A DNA stretch of 64,000 nt from Actinomycetales bacterium JB111 (GTDB taxonomy: Bacteria; Actinomycetota; Actinomycetes; Actinomycetales; Actinomycetaceae): the NCBI GenBank assembly GCA_900163555.1, contig FUHX01000041.1, positions 1 through 64,000 on the forward strand, in the 5' to 3' direction. The notes under the pieces are model-generated. The model was not told where the DNA came from, made no database searches, and was given only the letters and a program-made list of their open reading frames with translations. This document shows positions 26,132 to 34,792 of this stretch, in pieces (position 1 is the first letter of the stretch; each line of letters starts with the position of its first letter). A program made the translations under genes and the position numbers.

Positions 26132-28282
26132 CACGAGGGGGACGACGCCGGCCGCGCCCGCGAGCCGCAGGTGCCGCGCGGCGATCGTGAGCGTCCAGCC
26201 GGAGTCCGTGTACTCGTCCACGAGCATGACCCGCCGGCCCGGCAGTCCCTCGAGCGCGGCCTGGCCGAGCCCGAGCGTGAGCCTTCCGTGGACGTCCGCG
26301 AGCCTGCTGGCCGAGTTGACGTCGTAGCGCCCGGGCGGCACGCCCTCGGCCGGGTAGAACGCGCCGACGACCGGCGCACCCAAGTGCCGCGCCACCCGGG
26401 CGGCGAGGTCCCGCATGAGGGTGGGGCGCGTGGCGGAGTCGATCGCGACGACGCCGTCGATGCCCGCCAGCGGACCGGTGCGTCCGTCCGACCCCTCCCA
26501 GGCCGCGAGCGCGACGTCGAGGGCGCGGGCTGCGTCGACCGGCAGCGGACCGTCCTCGGCGGACGCTCCGACCGCTGCCCGCAGCGCCCCGGCGAGCCCG
26601 ATGCCGTCAAGCCGACCGACGGCGAGGCCGGACTCGGCCCGCTCGCCCTCGGGGATCTTGCCGGCCAGGTCGACACCGAGGCGGGCCATCCCGCTCGGCC
26701 ACTGCCGTCGGGGCTCGATCTCGATGCCGGGCCGATCCAGCCCTGCGCGGGCCTGCTCGGTGGCCGCGGCGTCGACGGCCGTGCCCAGGTCGATGCCGCC
26801 GCACAGGTCGCAGCGGCCGCAGCGCCAGGCGTCCTCGAGGTCGGGGTCGTCGAGGTGTGCCCGCAGGACGGCCATCCGGCAGGCCGGCGCCTCGAGCCTC
26901 GCGTACTCGAGCATCGCCTCGGCCTCCGCCCGGCGGGCGGCCTCCACGCGCTCGTAGCGTTCGGCGTCGTACGACCACGGACGCCCCGTCGACTCCCATC
27001 CGCCGCGCACGCGGCGGACCACGCCGTCGACGTCGAGCACCTTGAGCATCGTCTCCAGCCGGGCGCGCCGCAGGTCGACCGCGGTCTCGAGCCGGGGCGT
27101 GGACAGCACGCCGCCCTCCTCGAGAGCCGCGAGCACGTGCCGCACGGTGTCCTCCGGCGGGAAGGCCAGGGAGGCGAAGTACTCCCAGATCGCCCGGTCC
27201 TCACGGCCGGGCAGCAGGACGACGTCGGCGCGGTCGACGCCGCGCCCCGCGCGACCGACCTGCTGGTAGTAGGCCACCGGCGACGACGGCGAGCCGAGGT
27301 GCACGATGAAGCGGAGGTCGGGCTTGTCGAAGCCCATGCCGAGCGCGGAGGTCGCGACGAGGGCCTTCACGCGGTTGTGGCGCAGGTCCTCCTCGAGCTG
27401 TTCGCGCTCGGCCGGCTCGGTGCGCCCCGTGTAGGCGCGCACCTCTTGGCCGGCCGCACGCAGCTGCTCGGCGACCGCGTGGGCGGCGGAGACCGTCAGC
27501 GTGTAGACGATGCCGGAGCCTTCCCAGGCCGCGAGGGCCTGGGCGAGCCAGGCCACCCGCTCGGCGTCGTCGTCGAGCCGGATCGAGGCGAGGTGGAGGG
27601 CCGGCCGGTCGAGGCTGCCGCGCAGGACGAGGACTTCATCGGCCCCCGGTCCTCCGCCCAGCTGCTCCGCGACGTCGCGGGTCACGCGGGCGTTCGCGGT
27701 CGCGGTCGTCGCCAGCACGGGCACGCCCGTGGGGAGGTCCCCGAGCAGGGTCCGGATGCGGCGGTAGTCGGGGCGGAAGTCGTGCCCCCAGTCGGAGATG
27801 CAGTGCGCCTCGTCGATGACGACGAGGCCGGCGTCCGCGGCGAGCCGGGGGAGCACCTCGTCGCGGAACGCGGGGTTGTTGAGGCGTTCGGGGCTGACGA
27901 GAAGGACGTCGACGTCTCCGGCGGCGATCGCGGCGTGGACCTCGTCCCACTGCTGCACGTTGGTCGAGTTGAGCGTGACCGCGCGGATGCCCGCGCGACC
28001 TGCCGCCGCGATCTGGTCGCGCATGAGCGCGAGCAGGGGGGAGACGATGACCGTGGGGCCAGCGCCCTCGGCGCGGCGCAGGGCGGTGGCGACGAAGTAG
28101 ACCGCCGACTTCCCCCAGCCGGTGCGCTGGACGACCAGGACGCGCCGGGACTCCACCACGAGCGCCTCGATCGCCCGCCACTGGTCGGCGCGGAGAGAGG
28201 CGTCCTCGCGGCCGACGAGCCGGCGCAGCGCCTCCTCGGCGCGCTGGCGGAGGGCTGGTGCGGGGGAGTGCGTGGCGGTCAC
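26117..28282 (-). CDS. recQ: RecQ-like DNA helicase with C-terminal phosphoribosyltransferase-like domain
   Basis: A 721-residue superfamily 2 helicase. The N-terminal half has the Q motif, Walker A in QRTGWGKSAVYF (about 50-65), the DEAH-type box IDEAHCISDWGHDFRPDY and the motif VI region QQVGRAGRG. Zinc-binding cysteines follow in RCGRCDLCGG. Instead of RQC or HRDC domains, the C-terminal 110 or so residues look like a type I phosphoribosyltransferase, with VMLVDEYTDSGWTL (685-698) resembling the PRPP loop. The GTG start lies 6 bases after a TAGCGT -10 box. It probably acts in DNA repair; what the tail binds is unknown. Confidence 0.87.
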   Translation of the reverse strand: MTATHSPAPALRQRAEEALRRLVGREDASLRADQWRAIEALVVESRRVLVVQRTGWGKSAVYFVATALRRAEGAGPTVIVSPLLALMRDQIAAAGRAGIRAVTLNSTNVQQWDEVHAAIAAGDVDVLLVSPERLNNPAFRDEVLPRLAADAGLVVIDEAHCISDWGHDFRPDYRRIRTLLGDLPTGVPVLATTATANARVTRDVAEQLGGGPGADEVLVLRGSLDRPALHLASIRLDDDAERVAWLAQALAAWEGSGIVYTLTVSAAHAVAEQLRAAGQEVRAYTGRTEPAEREQLEEDLRHNRVKALVATSALGMGFDKPDLRFIVHLGSPSSPVAYYQQVGRAGRGVDRADVVLLPGREDRAIWEYFASLAFPPEDTVRHVLAALEEGGVLSTPRLETAVDLRRARLETMLKVLDVDGVVRRVRGGWESTGRPWSYDAERYERVEAARRAEAEAMLEYARLEAPACRMAVLRAHLDDPDLEDAWRCGRCDLCGGIDLGTAVDAAATEQARAGLDRPGIEIEPRRQWPSGMARLGVDLAGKIPEGERAESGLAVGRLDGIGLAGALRAAVGASAEDGPLPVDAARALDVALAAWEGSDGRTGPLAGIDGVVAIDSATRPTLMRDLAARVARHLGAPVVGAFYPAEGVPPGRYDVNSASRLADVHGRLTLGLGQAALEGLPGRRVMLVDEYTDSGWTLTIAARHLRLAGAAGVVPLVLAVR

Positions 28283-28288
28283 GACCCC

Positions 28289-28294
28289 ACGCTA
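28289..28294 (-). promoter_or_regulatory. -10 box (TAGCGT) for leaderless recQ
   Basis: On the minus strand TAGCGT ends 6 bases before the recQ GTG, with no ribosome-binding site between. Confidence 0.5.
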
Positions 28295-28366
28295 CGCAGG
28301 GTCGGGGACATCCCGCCGACGAGGGGAGGCCGCCTGTGGAGCGCGGCAGATGGACGGGCCCCTGTG

Positions 28367-28490
28367 GATCAGGCCGGAGGGATCAGCTGCGCGCGATCAG
28401 GCCGGAGGGATCAGCTCCGTGGCATCAGCGCGGCGCGATCAGTCCGGAGAGGTCAGCGCCGCGGATATCGGTGCCGCGGGATCAGGCCGG
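28367..28490. repeat. Dispersed repeats of GATCAGGCCGGAGG
   Basis: Copies begin at 28367, 28395, 28437 (GATCAGTCCGGAGA) and 28480 (GATCAGGCCGG). The first two are 28 bases apart and the rest 42-43. Shorter ATCAG fragments lie between them. The last copy covers the stop codon of the minus-strand DUF952 gene at 28482-28484. The 28295-28366 stretch before them shows nothing else. Confidence 0.75.
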
Positions 28491-28850
28491 CGGGCCGACG
28501 ACGAACTCGCCGTCGACAAAGCCGGCGGGCCGGACCGCGACGACCGCGTCCATCGGGATGGGCCCGTACACGTGGGGGTAGACCTCGCCGCCGGCGGAGG
28601 AGGACTCGGCCTCGTCCCGGATGGTCAGCCCGCAGGAGCGGAGGACGTCGGGGTCGAGGACGAGGACGACCAGGCCGTCTGAGTCCTCGGCGAACAGTGC
28701 CTTGGCGACGTCCTCGACCTGGTGGTCGTAGGAGCAGTGGACGAATCCGGCCGACTCCAGCGTCACGCCGCGCGTCGACATCCGGTACATCCCCGTCTCG
28801 CGTGCGACCGCCAGGTCGGCGTCGTCCGCAATGTGCCAGATCTTTTCCAC
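28482..28850 (-). CDS. DUF952 family protein
   Basis: A 122-residue soluble protein. The DUF952 pattern is clear: IWHIADD near the start, GFVHCSYDHQV in the middle, VLVLDPDVL, and VYPHVYGPIPMDAVV near the end. The function of this family is not established. The GTG start lies 6 bases after a TAGCCT -10 box on the minus strand, so it is probably a leaderless monocistron. Confidence 0.85.
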   Translation of the reverse strand: MEKIWHIADDADLAVARETGMYRMSTRGVTLESAGFVHCSYDHQVEDVAKALFAEDSDGLVVLVLDPDVLRSCGLTIRDEAESSSAGGEVYPHVYGPIPMDAVVAVRPAGFVDGEFVVGPPA

Positions 28851-28856
28851 GGGGCC

Positions 28857-28862
28857 AGGCTA
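28857..28862 (-). promoter_or_regulatory. -10 box (TAGCCT) for leaderless DUF952 gene
   Basis: The same hexamer and 6-base spacing as at dnaE, on the minus strand before the GTG at 28850. Confidence 0.55.
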
Positions 28863-29085
28863 ACCGTGGAATGCCGCGGAAAATAAGGGTTTCACGGCCC
28901 CAGTCTCGTGAGACCTGACATAGGCGGACGCCCGAAGATGCGCCAGGTCATGATCCAGGCGTGGCGCCGCCCACCCGCGCCGGGAGTCAGTGGCTCAGAG
29001 CACGTCTCCTCGCGCGCGTCTGACCCGTTGGTGGGCCGCAGCGAGTGCGATCGAATCGTTGACCCCACCAGTGGGCGTCTGTATA
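28863..29085. other. Intergenic stretch without a gene
   Basis: Part of the 379-base gap between the DUF952 gene and the dehydrogenase/kinase operon. Short open frames occur on both strands, but their composition is unlike neighbouring proteins and they show no family pattern. I see no RNA gene or mobile element. The stretch is less GC-rich near its right end, where the operators lie. Confidence 0.5.
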
Positions 29086-29115
29086 TTCCAAATCTGGAGT
29101 ATTCCAAAGTCGGAA
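29086..29115 (+). promoter_or_regulatory. Two tandem palindromic operators (TTCC-N6-GGAA)
   Basis: TTCCAAATCTGGAG (29086-29099) and TTCCAAAGTCGGAA (29102-29115) are two copies of a TTCC-N6-GGA(A/G) palindrome spaced 16 bases apart, centre to centre. They lie in an unusually A/T-rich patch about 115 bases before the dehydrogenase gene. A dimeric repressor or activator of the operon could bind here. No regulator gene is adjacent. The sequence is seen; the function is inferred. Confidence 0.55.
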
Positions 29116-29229
29116 CAAGGAGGTCGGTGTGTGGCTCGACGACGAGCAGAGCGTGGGGAACGGTGATGGGGGCCCTCGGCGGGGATCGAGCTCAGCACTG
29201 AACCGTCCGGCTGCCCGGGGAGACGTTCG

Positions 29230-30675
29230 ATGAGCGGCTCGGTCGATCTCCAGATCGGCGTGGGACCGCTCGAGCACTTCTACCGTGAGGCTGGCCGGCG
29301 ATCCGGCTCGGACAGGTCGCTGAGGCTGGACCGGATCTCGGCCGGGCCGCACGCCCTGGACACCGTCGTCGACCTCGCGGCCGGTGGCCGCGAAGGGCGG
29401 GCCGTCGTGGTCGGGGACCGCACGGAGATCCTGCGTGACGGCGTCGCGGTCAAGCGATGGGTCGCTCAAGCGTTCAGGGATGCCGGGTTCGACGTCGAGC
29501 TTGTGGTGATCGGCGGTGAGGACGAGCTTCATACGACTCCCGAGCACGTCACCGAGGTACGCACTCGGCTCCGCCATGACGACACGGTCGTCGTGGTCGG
29601 CTCGGGCACCATCGTCGACATCACGAAGCATGCGGTCCTCGCGCTCGAGGAGAGCGGGCCGTCGTCGGACGTCGTCCTGACGGCGGTGCAGACCGCGAAC
29701 TCCGTGTGCGCCTTCACCTCGGGGCTCACGGTGCTCACGAGCGACGGAGTCAAGCGCACGGTGCCCTCCCGGCTGGTCGACCGTCTCCTCCTCGACACGA
29801 CGCTCCTCTCCCAGGCGCCGAGGGACTACACGCTCGGCGGCATCGGTGACGCCGCGGTCTCCGCCTCGTCGATAGCGGACTACAGACTGGCGCACCTGCT
29901 CGGTCAGGGACGTTGGGAGCCACTGGCCTGGGACGTTGTCGAGCCGGGGCGTGAGCTCTTCCTCGGAGGGGCCCCTGCGTGGGCGGACCCGGGTGTTGCA
30001 GGAGCGGAGCGGCTCGGACTCGATCTCGCCGCGTGCGGCCTCGCGATGACGTTCGCCGGGGAGTCGGCCCCGCTGTCCGGTCTGGAGCACGTCACGAGCC
30101 ACATGCTCGACATGGCGGCCGGGTATCGCGGACGCCTGGTCGGGAACCACGGTTCGCAGTGCGGCCTGGCGACGGCCCTGGTGCTGATCGCCTTCGAGGT
30201 CCTGCTCGACGAGGTAGACCTTCAGTCGGTGGATCTGGACGCCCGGGCCGTCGACCGCGACGCCGAGGAGCTGAGCGTGCGCACGGCGTTCGAGCACCTG
30301 GATGCGGACGGTGCCACGTGGCGGGAGTGCTGGTCGGACTACTCCACCAAGCTCGACGCGTGGCGGGCCGGCGCATCGACGATCCGAGACTTCCAGGCGA
30401 GCTGGCCTGCGCACCGCGACGACCTCCGCCGCTACCTCGTTCCGGCGGACGAGTACATGCGGGCGCTCGCGGTCGCGGGGCATCCGCTGTCGTGGTCCGA
30501 CGTGCCGCCGGGGATCGGGGAGGACGAGGCGCGCTGGGCCTTCGAGAACGCGCGACTCATGCGCAAGCGGGTCTCCGTCGCCGATGTCCTGTACTTCGCC
30601 GGCGTGTGGTCGACGTCCTTCGTCGACCGGATCTTCGACCGGTTCCACGAGATTTGCGACGAGATCGCCGCCTGA
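29230..30675 (+). CDS. sn-Glycerol-1-phosphate dehydrogenase-like protein (AraM/EgsA family)
   Basis: A 481-residue metal-dependent NAD(P) dehydrogenase related to AraM and archaeal G1P dehydrogenase. The nucleotide loop VVVGSGTIVD (121-130) is followed by metal ligands in SGLEHVTSHMLDM and GNHGSQCG (about 280-310). Family members reduce dihydroxyacetone phosphate to glycerol-1-phosphate. A C-terminal extension of about 100 residues is longer than in the archaeal enzymes. It is followed by a FGGY kinase, as often seen for sugar-alcohol pathways, so the true substrate may be a different polyol phosphate. The start is the ATG behind GGGGAGA. Confidence 0.8.
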   Translation: MSGSVDLQIGVGPLEHFYREAGRRSGSDRSLRLDRISAGPHALDTVVDLAAGGREGRAVVVGDRTEILRDGVAVKRWVAQAFRDAGFDVELVVIGGEDELHTTPEHVTEVRTRLRHDDTVVVVGSGTIVDITKHAVLALEESGPSSDVVLTAVQTANSVCAFTSGLTVLTSDGVKRTVPSRLVDRLLLDTTLLSQAPRDYTLGGIGDAAVSASSIADYRLAHLLGQGRWEPLAWDVVEPGRELFLGGAPAWADPGVAGAERLGLDLAACGLAMTFAGESAPLSGLEHVTSHMLDMAAGYRGRLVGNHGSQCGLATALVLIAFEVLLDEVDLQSVDLDARAVDRDAEELSVRTAFEHLDADGATWRECWSDYSTKLDAWRAGASTIRDFQASWPAHRDDLRRYLVPADEYMRALAVAGHPLSWSDVPPGIGEDEARWAFENARLMRKRVSVADVLYFAGVWSTSFVDRIFDRFHEICDEIAA

Positions 30676-30737
30676 ACGGTCACAGGACCTCAGGCATTTA
30701 ACCCATGCATCACCCCGACGAGAGCAAGGAAGCTCAT

Positions 30738-32291
30738 ATGCAATACGTCATCGGCATCGACACGGGAACGACCGGCGTCAAGGCGAAGATCTACGACCTC
30801 GAGGGTCGCATCCACGGTGAGTCATACCGCGAGTACGGTTGCGAGTACCCCCGACCGGGGTGGATCGACCAGGACATCACCATGCTCGACCGCGCCAACG
30901 ACCAGGTCCTCTCCGAGGTCATTGCCAGGTCCCCCGTGGATCCCGCCGACATCGTCTCCATCGCGGTCTCGACCCAGCGTGCGCTCCACCTGTACCTGGA
31001 TGCCGAGGGCAACATCCTGCGGGACGGCAAGGGAATCTCTTGGCAGGACTCCCGCTGCGAGGAGCAGGTGCAGTGGATCCGCGAGACGCTCGGCGACCGC
31101 TTCTACGACCTGACGGGCCTGCCGCCGAGCACCGTGTGGGTCGCGCCCGAGATCCTGTGGGTCCAGCGACACGAGCCGGACGTCTACGCGCGGACGGCCA
31201 AGATCGTGACCACGCAGGAGTACTTCCTCCACCGACTCGGAGCCTCGGACGCGTGGCGGGTCGACTACTCCAACGGCTCACTGTTCGGCCTGATGAACAT
31301 CGAGACGTTCGAGTGGGACGACGAGCTGCTCGACGCGTTCGGCATCGACGTCGGTCTGCTGCCCGAGCTCGTGCCGTCCGGTGTCGCCGTGGGGTCCGTC
31401 GACGAGGCCGCCGCGGCCCGGACCGGGCTGAGAGCGGGGACCCCCATCGTCACCGGTGGCGGGGACCAGCAGTGCGCTGCCGTGGGTGCGGGCGTCATCG
31501 CCGAGGGCCTCGCCGAGGTGACCCTCGGCACGGCCGGCGTGAGCATCGCGCACCTCGACAGCCCCAGGTTCGACCCGGACCGCAAGATCGCGTGCTCCGC
31601 CTCGGCCATCGCGGGCGAGCGCCGCTGGATCTCCGAGGGGCTCCAGGCCGCCGCGGCCAGCTCGTACCGGTGGTACCGGGACACGATCGGCTACATCGGA
31701 CGAGAGGTCGAGAACCTCGGGGGCGCGAACGCGTACGACGTCCTGAACGAGATGGTGCTCAACACGGCGCCCGGGAGCTCGGGCCTGCTCTTCATGCCGT
31801 ACCTCGCGGGTTCGGTCGCACCGAACTTCGACTCGCAGGCTCGGGGGGCGTTCCTCGGTCTCACGATCAGTCATGACACGGGAACGATGGCGCGTTCCGT
31901 GATGGAAGGCGTGGCATTCGAGACGCGCGACATCCTCGAGGCGTTCACGCGGATGGGCAGCGAGCTGCGGGAGATCCGGCTCTCGGGCGGGGCGACGAAG
32001 AGCGAGGCGTGGTGCCAGATCCAGACCGACGTCTACAAGCGACCGACCGTCGCGCTGGAGGAGGGCGAGTGTGCGGTGCTCGGCTCTGCGATCCTCGCGG
32101 CCGTCGGCGCCGGGGCCTTCGACACGATGGCCGACGCGGTAGCCGCCATGGTCCGGGTCAAGCGCACGTTCGAGCCGGATGCGTCGAACGGTGACGTCTA
32201 CGACGCGGGCTTCCGCGCCTTCCGCGCGAGCTACGAGGCGCTGTCCGGCGGCGGAGCGTACGCGGCGCTCGCCGACTATCAGAACCGGTAG
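30738..32291 (+). CDS. FGGY-family carbohydrate kinase (xylulokinase/ribulokinase-like)
   Basis: A 517-residue sugar kinase. The N-terminal ATP/phosphate loop is IGIDTGTTGVKAKIYD, and the catalytic region has GWIDQD and ISWQDSR. The FGGY signature region is around FMPYLAGSVAPNFDSQARG, and the adenosine site is IRLSGGATKSEAW. The ATG at 30738 has a good AAGGAAG site 9 bases upstream, better than the upstream in-frame ATG at 30705. It is 62 bases after the dehydrogenase and likely in the same operon. The substrate cannot be told; no transporter is adjacent. Confidence 0.85.
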   Translation: MQYVIGIDTGTTGVKAKIYDLEGRIHGESYREYGCEYPRPGWIDQDITMLDRANDQVLSEVIARSPVDPADIVSIAVSTQRALHLYLDAEGNILRDGKGISWQDSRCEEQVQWIRETLGDRFYDLTGLPPSTVWVAPEILWVQRHEPDVYARTAKIVTTQEYFLHRLGASDAWRVDYSNGSLFGLMNIETFEWDDELLDAFGIDVGLLPELVPSGVAVGSVDEAAAARTGLRAGTPIVTGGGDQQCAAVGAGVIAEGLAEVTLGTAGVSIAHLDSPRFDPDRKIACSASAIAGERRWISEGLQAAAASSYRWYRDTIGYIGREVENLGGANAYDVLNEMVLNTAPGSSGLLFMPYLAGSVAPNFDSQARGAFLGLTISHDTGTMARSVMEGVAFETRDILEAFTRMGSELREIRLSGGATKSEAWCQIQTDVYKRPTVALEEGECAVLGSAILAAVGAGAFDTMADAVAAMVRVKRTFEPDASNGDVYDAGFRAFRASYEALSGGGAYAALADYQNR

Positions 32292-32306
32292 GTCGCACCC
32301 TGCCCT

Positions 32307-32357
32307 GCCGAGGGGAGGAGGTCTTCCCTCGGCCGAGCAGCCGGGGGCACCGCCCCC
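32307..32357 (+). terminator. Two consecutive hairpins after the kinase gene
   Basis: GCCGAGGG (32307-32314) pairs with CCCTCGGC (32326-32333), and GGGGGC (32343-32348) pairs with GCCCCC (32352-32357) across three bases. No T run follows, so this is a weak or Rho-assisted terminator at best. Confidence 0.5.
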
Positions 32358-32399
32358 ACCGTCCCTGAGACCGGGTGACACCCCGCCGCCGCGACTTCC

Positions 32400-32405
32400 T
32401 ACGAT
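32400..32405 (+). promoter_or_regulatory. -10 box (TACGAT) for leaderless hisC
   Basis: TACGAT ends 7 bases before the GTG at 32413 and overlaps the ATG at 32404, so the GTG is the likelier true start of hisC and the message is likely leaderless. Confidence 0.55.
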
Positions 32406-32412
32406 GGGACCC

Positions 32413-33549
32413 GTGAACGACAGCCGACCGCCCGCCGCCCTGCCCCTGCGCGCCGACCTCGCCGGCCTGCACCCGTACGGCGCGCCCCGCATCGACGTGC
32501 CGGTCGTCCTCAACGTCAACGAGAACCCGTACGCTCCGTCGCCCGAGGTCGTCCGCGACATCGCGGACGCGGTGGCCCGCGCGGCCGCCGGCGCGAACCG
32601 CTACCCGGACCGTGACGCCCTCGCCCTGCGCGGCGAGCTGGCCGACTACCTGCGGGCCGAGACCGGCGTCGAGCTGACCGCCGACCAGGTGTGGGCGGGC
32701 AACGGCTCGAACGAGGTCCTCCTGCACGTCCTGCAGGCGTACGGCGGTGTCGGCCGCACCATGCTCACCGCCGCGCCGAGCTACTCGATGTACCCGGAGT
32801 ACGCCCGCGACACCCAGACGGCGTTCGTCACGGTGCCCCGGACCGAGGACTTCCGTGTCGACGTCGACGCCACCCTCGCCGCGATGGCCGAGCACCGCCC
32901 GTCGGTCCTCGTCCTCGCGAGCCCGAACAACCCGACCGGTACGGCGCTCACCGCGGACGAGCTGACCCGGCTGCTCGCGGTGGCCGCGACGTCGGGCCCC
33001 GCGGGGCCGGACGAGGAGAGCCTGGCGACCGTCGTCGTCGTGGACGAGGCGTACGCCGAGTTCCGGCGGGCGGGGACGCCCGCCGCCCACGAGCTGCTCG
33101 CGGACCACCCGCACCTCGTGGTCGCCCGCACGATGTCGAAGGCCTTCGGCATGGCCGGGCTGCGCCTGGGCTACCTCGCCGCCTCGAAGGAGATCGTCGA
33201 CCACCTGCAGGTCGTGCGGCTGCCGTACCACCTGTCCGACATCACGCAGGCCGCGGCGCTCGCCGCCCTCGGCCACCGTGAGAGCCTCATGTCCCAGGTG
33301 GCCGAGCTGCGGGCCGAGCGCGACGCGCTGGCCGAGCACCTGACGTCGGTCGGGCTCACGGTCGCGGAGTCCGACGCGAACTTCGTCTTCTTCGGCCGGT
33401 TCGAGGACCGGCACGCGGTGTGGGAGTCTCTGGTGGGGCGCGGGGTGCTCATCCGCGAGACCGGCCCCGACGGATGGCTACGGGTGTCGGTCGGCACGCC
33501 CGAGGAGAACGCCCGGTTCCGGGCCGCATTGAATGAGGTGCTTTCATGA
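32413..33549 (+). CDS. hisC: Histidinol-phosphate aminotransferase
   Basis: PLP-dependent class I/II aminotransferase (378 residues) that converts imidazole acetol phosphate to histidinol phosphate. Landmarks: [13 protein letters not shown] near the start, [17 protein letters not shown], and the PLP lysine in [14 protein letters not shown]. The GTG at 32413 is preferred over the ATG at 32404 because the -10 box overlaps the ATG and predicts transcription from the GTG. Its stop overlaps the hisB start. Confidence 0.94.
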   Translation: MNDSRPPAALPLRADLAGLHPYGAPRIDVPVVLNVNENPYAPSPEVVRDIADAVARAAAGANRYPDRDALALRGELADYLRAETGVELTADQVWAGNGSNEVLLHVLQAYGGVGRTMLTAAPSYSMYPEYARDTQTAFVTVPRTEDFRVDVDATLAAMAEHRPSVLVLASPNNPTGTALTADELTRLLAVAATSGPAGPDEESLATVVVVDEAYAEFRRAGTPAAHELLADHPHLVVARTMSKAFGMAGLRLGYLAASKEIVDHLQVVRLPYHLSDITQAAALAALGHRESLMSQVAELRAERDALAEHLTSVGLTVAESDANFVFFGRFEDRHAVWESLVGRGVLIRETGPDGWLRVSVGTPEENARFRAALNEVLS

Positions 33550-34145
33550 GCAGGATCGGTCGCGTCGAACGAGAGACGTCCGAGTCGAAGGTGTTCGTCG
33601 AGCTCGATCTCGACGGCACGGGCAAGACGGACATCTCCACGTCCGTGCCCTTCTACGACCACATGCTGCACGCGCTCGGCAAGCACGGGGGCCTCGACCT
33701 CACGGTCCGCGCCACCGGCGACACGCACATCGACGTCCACCACACGGTGGAGGACACGGCGATCAGCTTCGGTCAGGCGCTGCGCCAGGCGCTCGGCGAC
33801 AAGGTCGGGCTCACCCGCTTCGCGGACGCCATGGTCCCGTTGGACGAGGCGCTCGCGCAGGTCGTCGTCGACGTGTCGGGGCGGCCGTACTGCGTGCACT
33901 CCGGCGAGTCCGAGGCGCACATCCACCACCTCATCGGCGGCCACTACACGGGCTCGCTGACCCGCCACGTGTTCGAGTCGATCGCGCACCACGCCGCGAT
34001 CTGCATGCACGTGCGCGTCCTCGCCGGCCGCGACCCGCACCACATCGTCGAGGCCCAGTTCAAGGCGTTCGCCCGCGCGCTGAAGTCGGCGGTCACGATC
34101 GACCCGCGCGTGGAGGGTGTGCCCTCCACCAAGGGGGCGCTGTGA
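33546..34145 (+). CDS. hisB: Imidazoleglycerol-phosphate dehydratase
   Basis: A 199-residue monofunctional dehydratase of histidine synthesis, without the phosphatase domain found in enteric HisB. The manganese-binding histidine motifs are in [19 protein letters not shown] and [11 protein letters not shown]. It overlaps hisC upstream and the next gene downstream by 4 bases each. Confidence 0.96.
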   Translation: MSRIGRVERETSESKVFVELDLDGTGKTDISTSVPFYDHMLHALGKHGGLDLTVRATGDTHIDVHHTVEDTAISFGQALRQALGDKVGLTRFADAMVPLDEALAQVVVDVSGRPYCVHSGESEAHIHHLIGGHYTGSLTRHVFESIAHHAAICMHVRVLAGRDPHHIVEAQFKAFARALKSAVTIDPRVEGVPSTKGAL

Positions 34146-34792
34146 CCGAGGCCGGCCCCCCGGCCCGGCTCGCCATCGTGGTGACGCCGTTCGCGCGCGC
34201 AGACGTCGTCGCCGCGGCGTGCGCCCAGCTCGGCATGCGCGACGCCATCGCGGTTCCCGCGAAGACCGGCGTCATCGTCACGCGGCCGCTGCCCGCGAAG
34301 GTCGCGCACACCGACTGGGACATCTCCGAGCTGTTCGGCGAGGCCCCTTCCACGTCCCCCGACGACGACGCCCGGCCAGGTGCACCGGCCGCGGGCGGCG
34401 TGGACTCGGGCCAGGCAGCGGTCGGGGATTCGGACGCGTCCGGCGCCGGGGACGGCGCGTCCGGGCCGTCGGCCCGGGCCGGCGAGGAGCTCGCCACCGC
34501 GATGTCGACGATCACCAAGCGCGGGATCGTGCTCGTGACCGCCGACCTCGGTGTGGACACCGGACCCGAGACCGGCCTCGCCGGTCACATCACGGCCCGC
34601 GAGTGGTACGCGGGGAAGCCCGGCGACGACGTCCCCCCGGGTCTCCTGCTCGCCAACGCCGACGAGGTGCTCGAGGACATCGTGCTCGGCCGCCGCGCGC
34701 CCGACGAGATCGCGGGCGCGATCCGGGCGTCGGACGTCACCGGGCGCGGGAAGAAGCGCCGCCTGTTCGGCAAGGAGAAGGAGGGGCCGTGA
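34142..34792 (+). CDS. Conserved hypothetical protein between hisB and hisH
   Basis: A 216-residue soluble protein, GTG start overlapping hisB, stop overlapping hisH. The N-terminal part (about 1-75) is compact and hydrophobic with A-I-V-V-T-P-F-A-R. An Ala/Gly/Ser/Asp-rich linker (about 77-118) precedes a second conserved part with [17 protein letters not shown] and [15 protein letters not shown], and the C-terminus is basic. I know of uncharacterised genes in this spot in related actinobacteria but no function. Tight coupling on both sides argues for a role linked to the pathway or its control. Confidence 0.7.
   Translation: MTEAGPPARLAIVVTPFARADVVAAACAQLGMRDAIAVPAKTGVIVTRPLPAKVAHTDWDISELFGEAPSTSPDDDARPGAPAAGGVDSGQAAVGDSDASGAGDGASGPSARAGEELATAMSTITKRGIVLVTADLGVDTGPETGLAGHITAREWYAGKPGDDVPPGLLLANADEVLEDIVLGRRAPDEIAGAIRASDVTGRGKKRRLFGKEKEGP

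Noticed and set aside
24223-27204. Fusion of the S4 protein to a large upstream frame
   Set aside because: The upstream part is antisense to hisD and a shadow of recQ. Only the last 81 codons, from ATG 24468, form a real S4 domain.
25790-28918. Plus-strand frame of about 1040 codons over recQ
   Set aside because: It mirrors the minus-strand recQ gene and crosses two repeat arrays. No domain pattern is present.
28908-29201. Small plus-strand frame before the G1P dehydrogenase gene
   Set aside because: No ribosome-binding site, no family resemblance, and it runs through the tandem operators.
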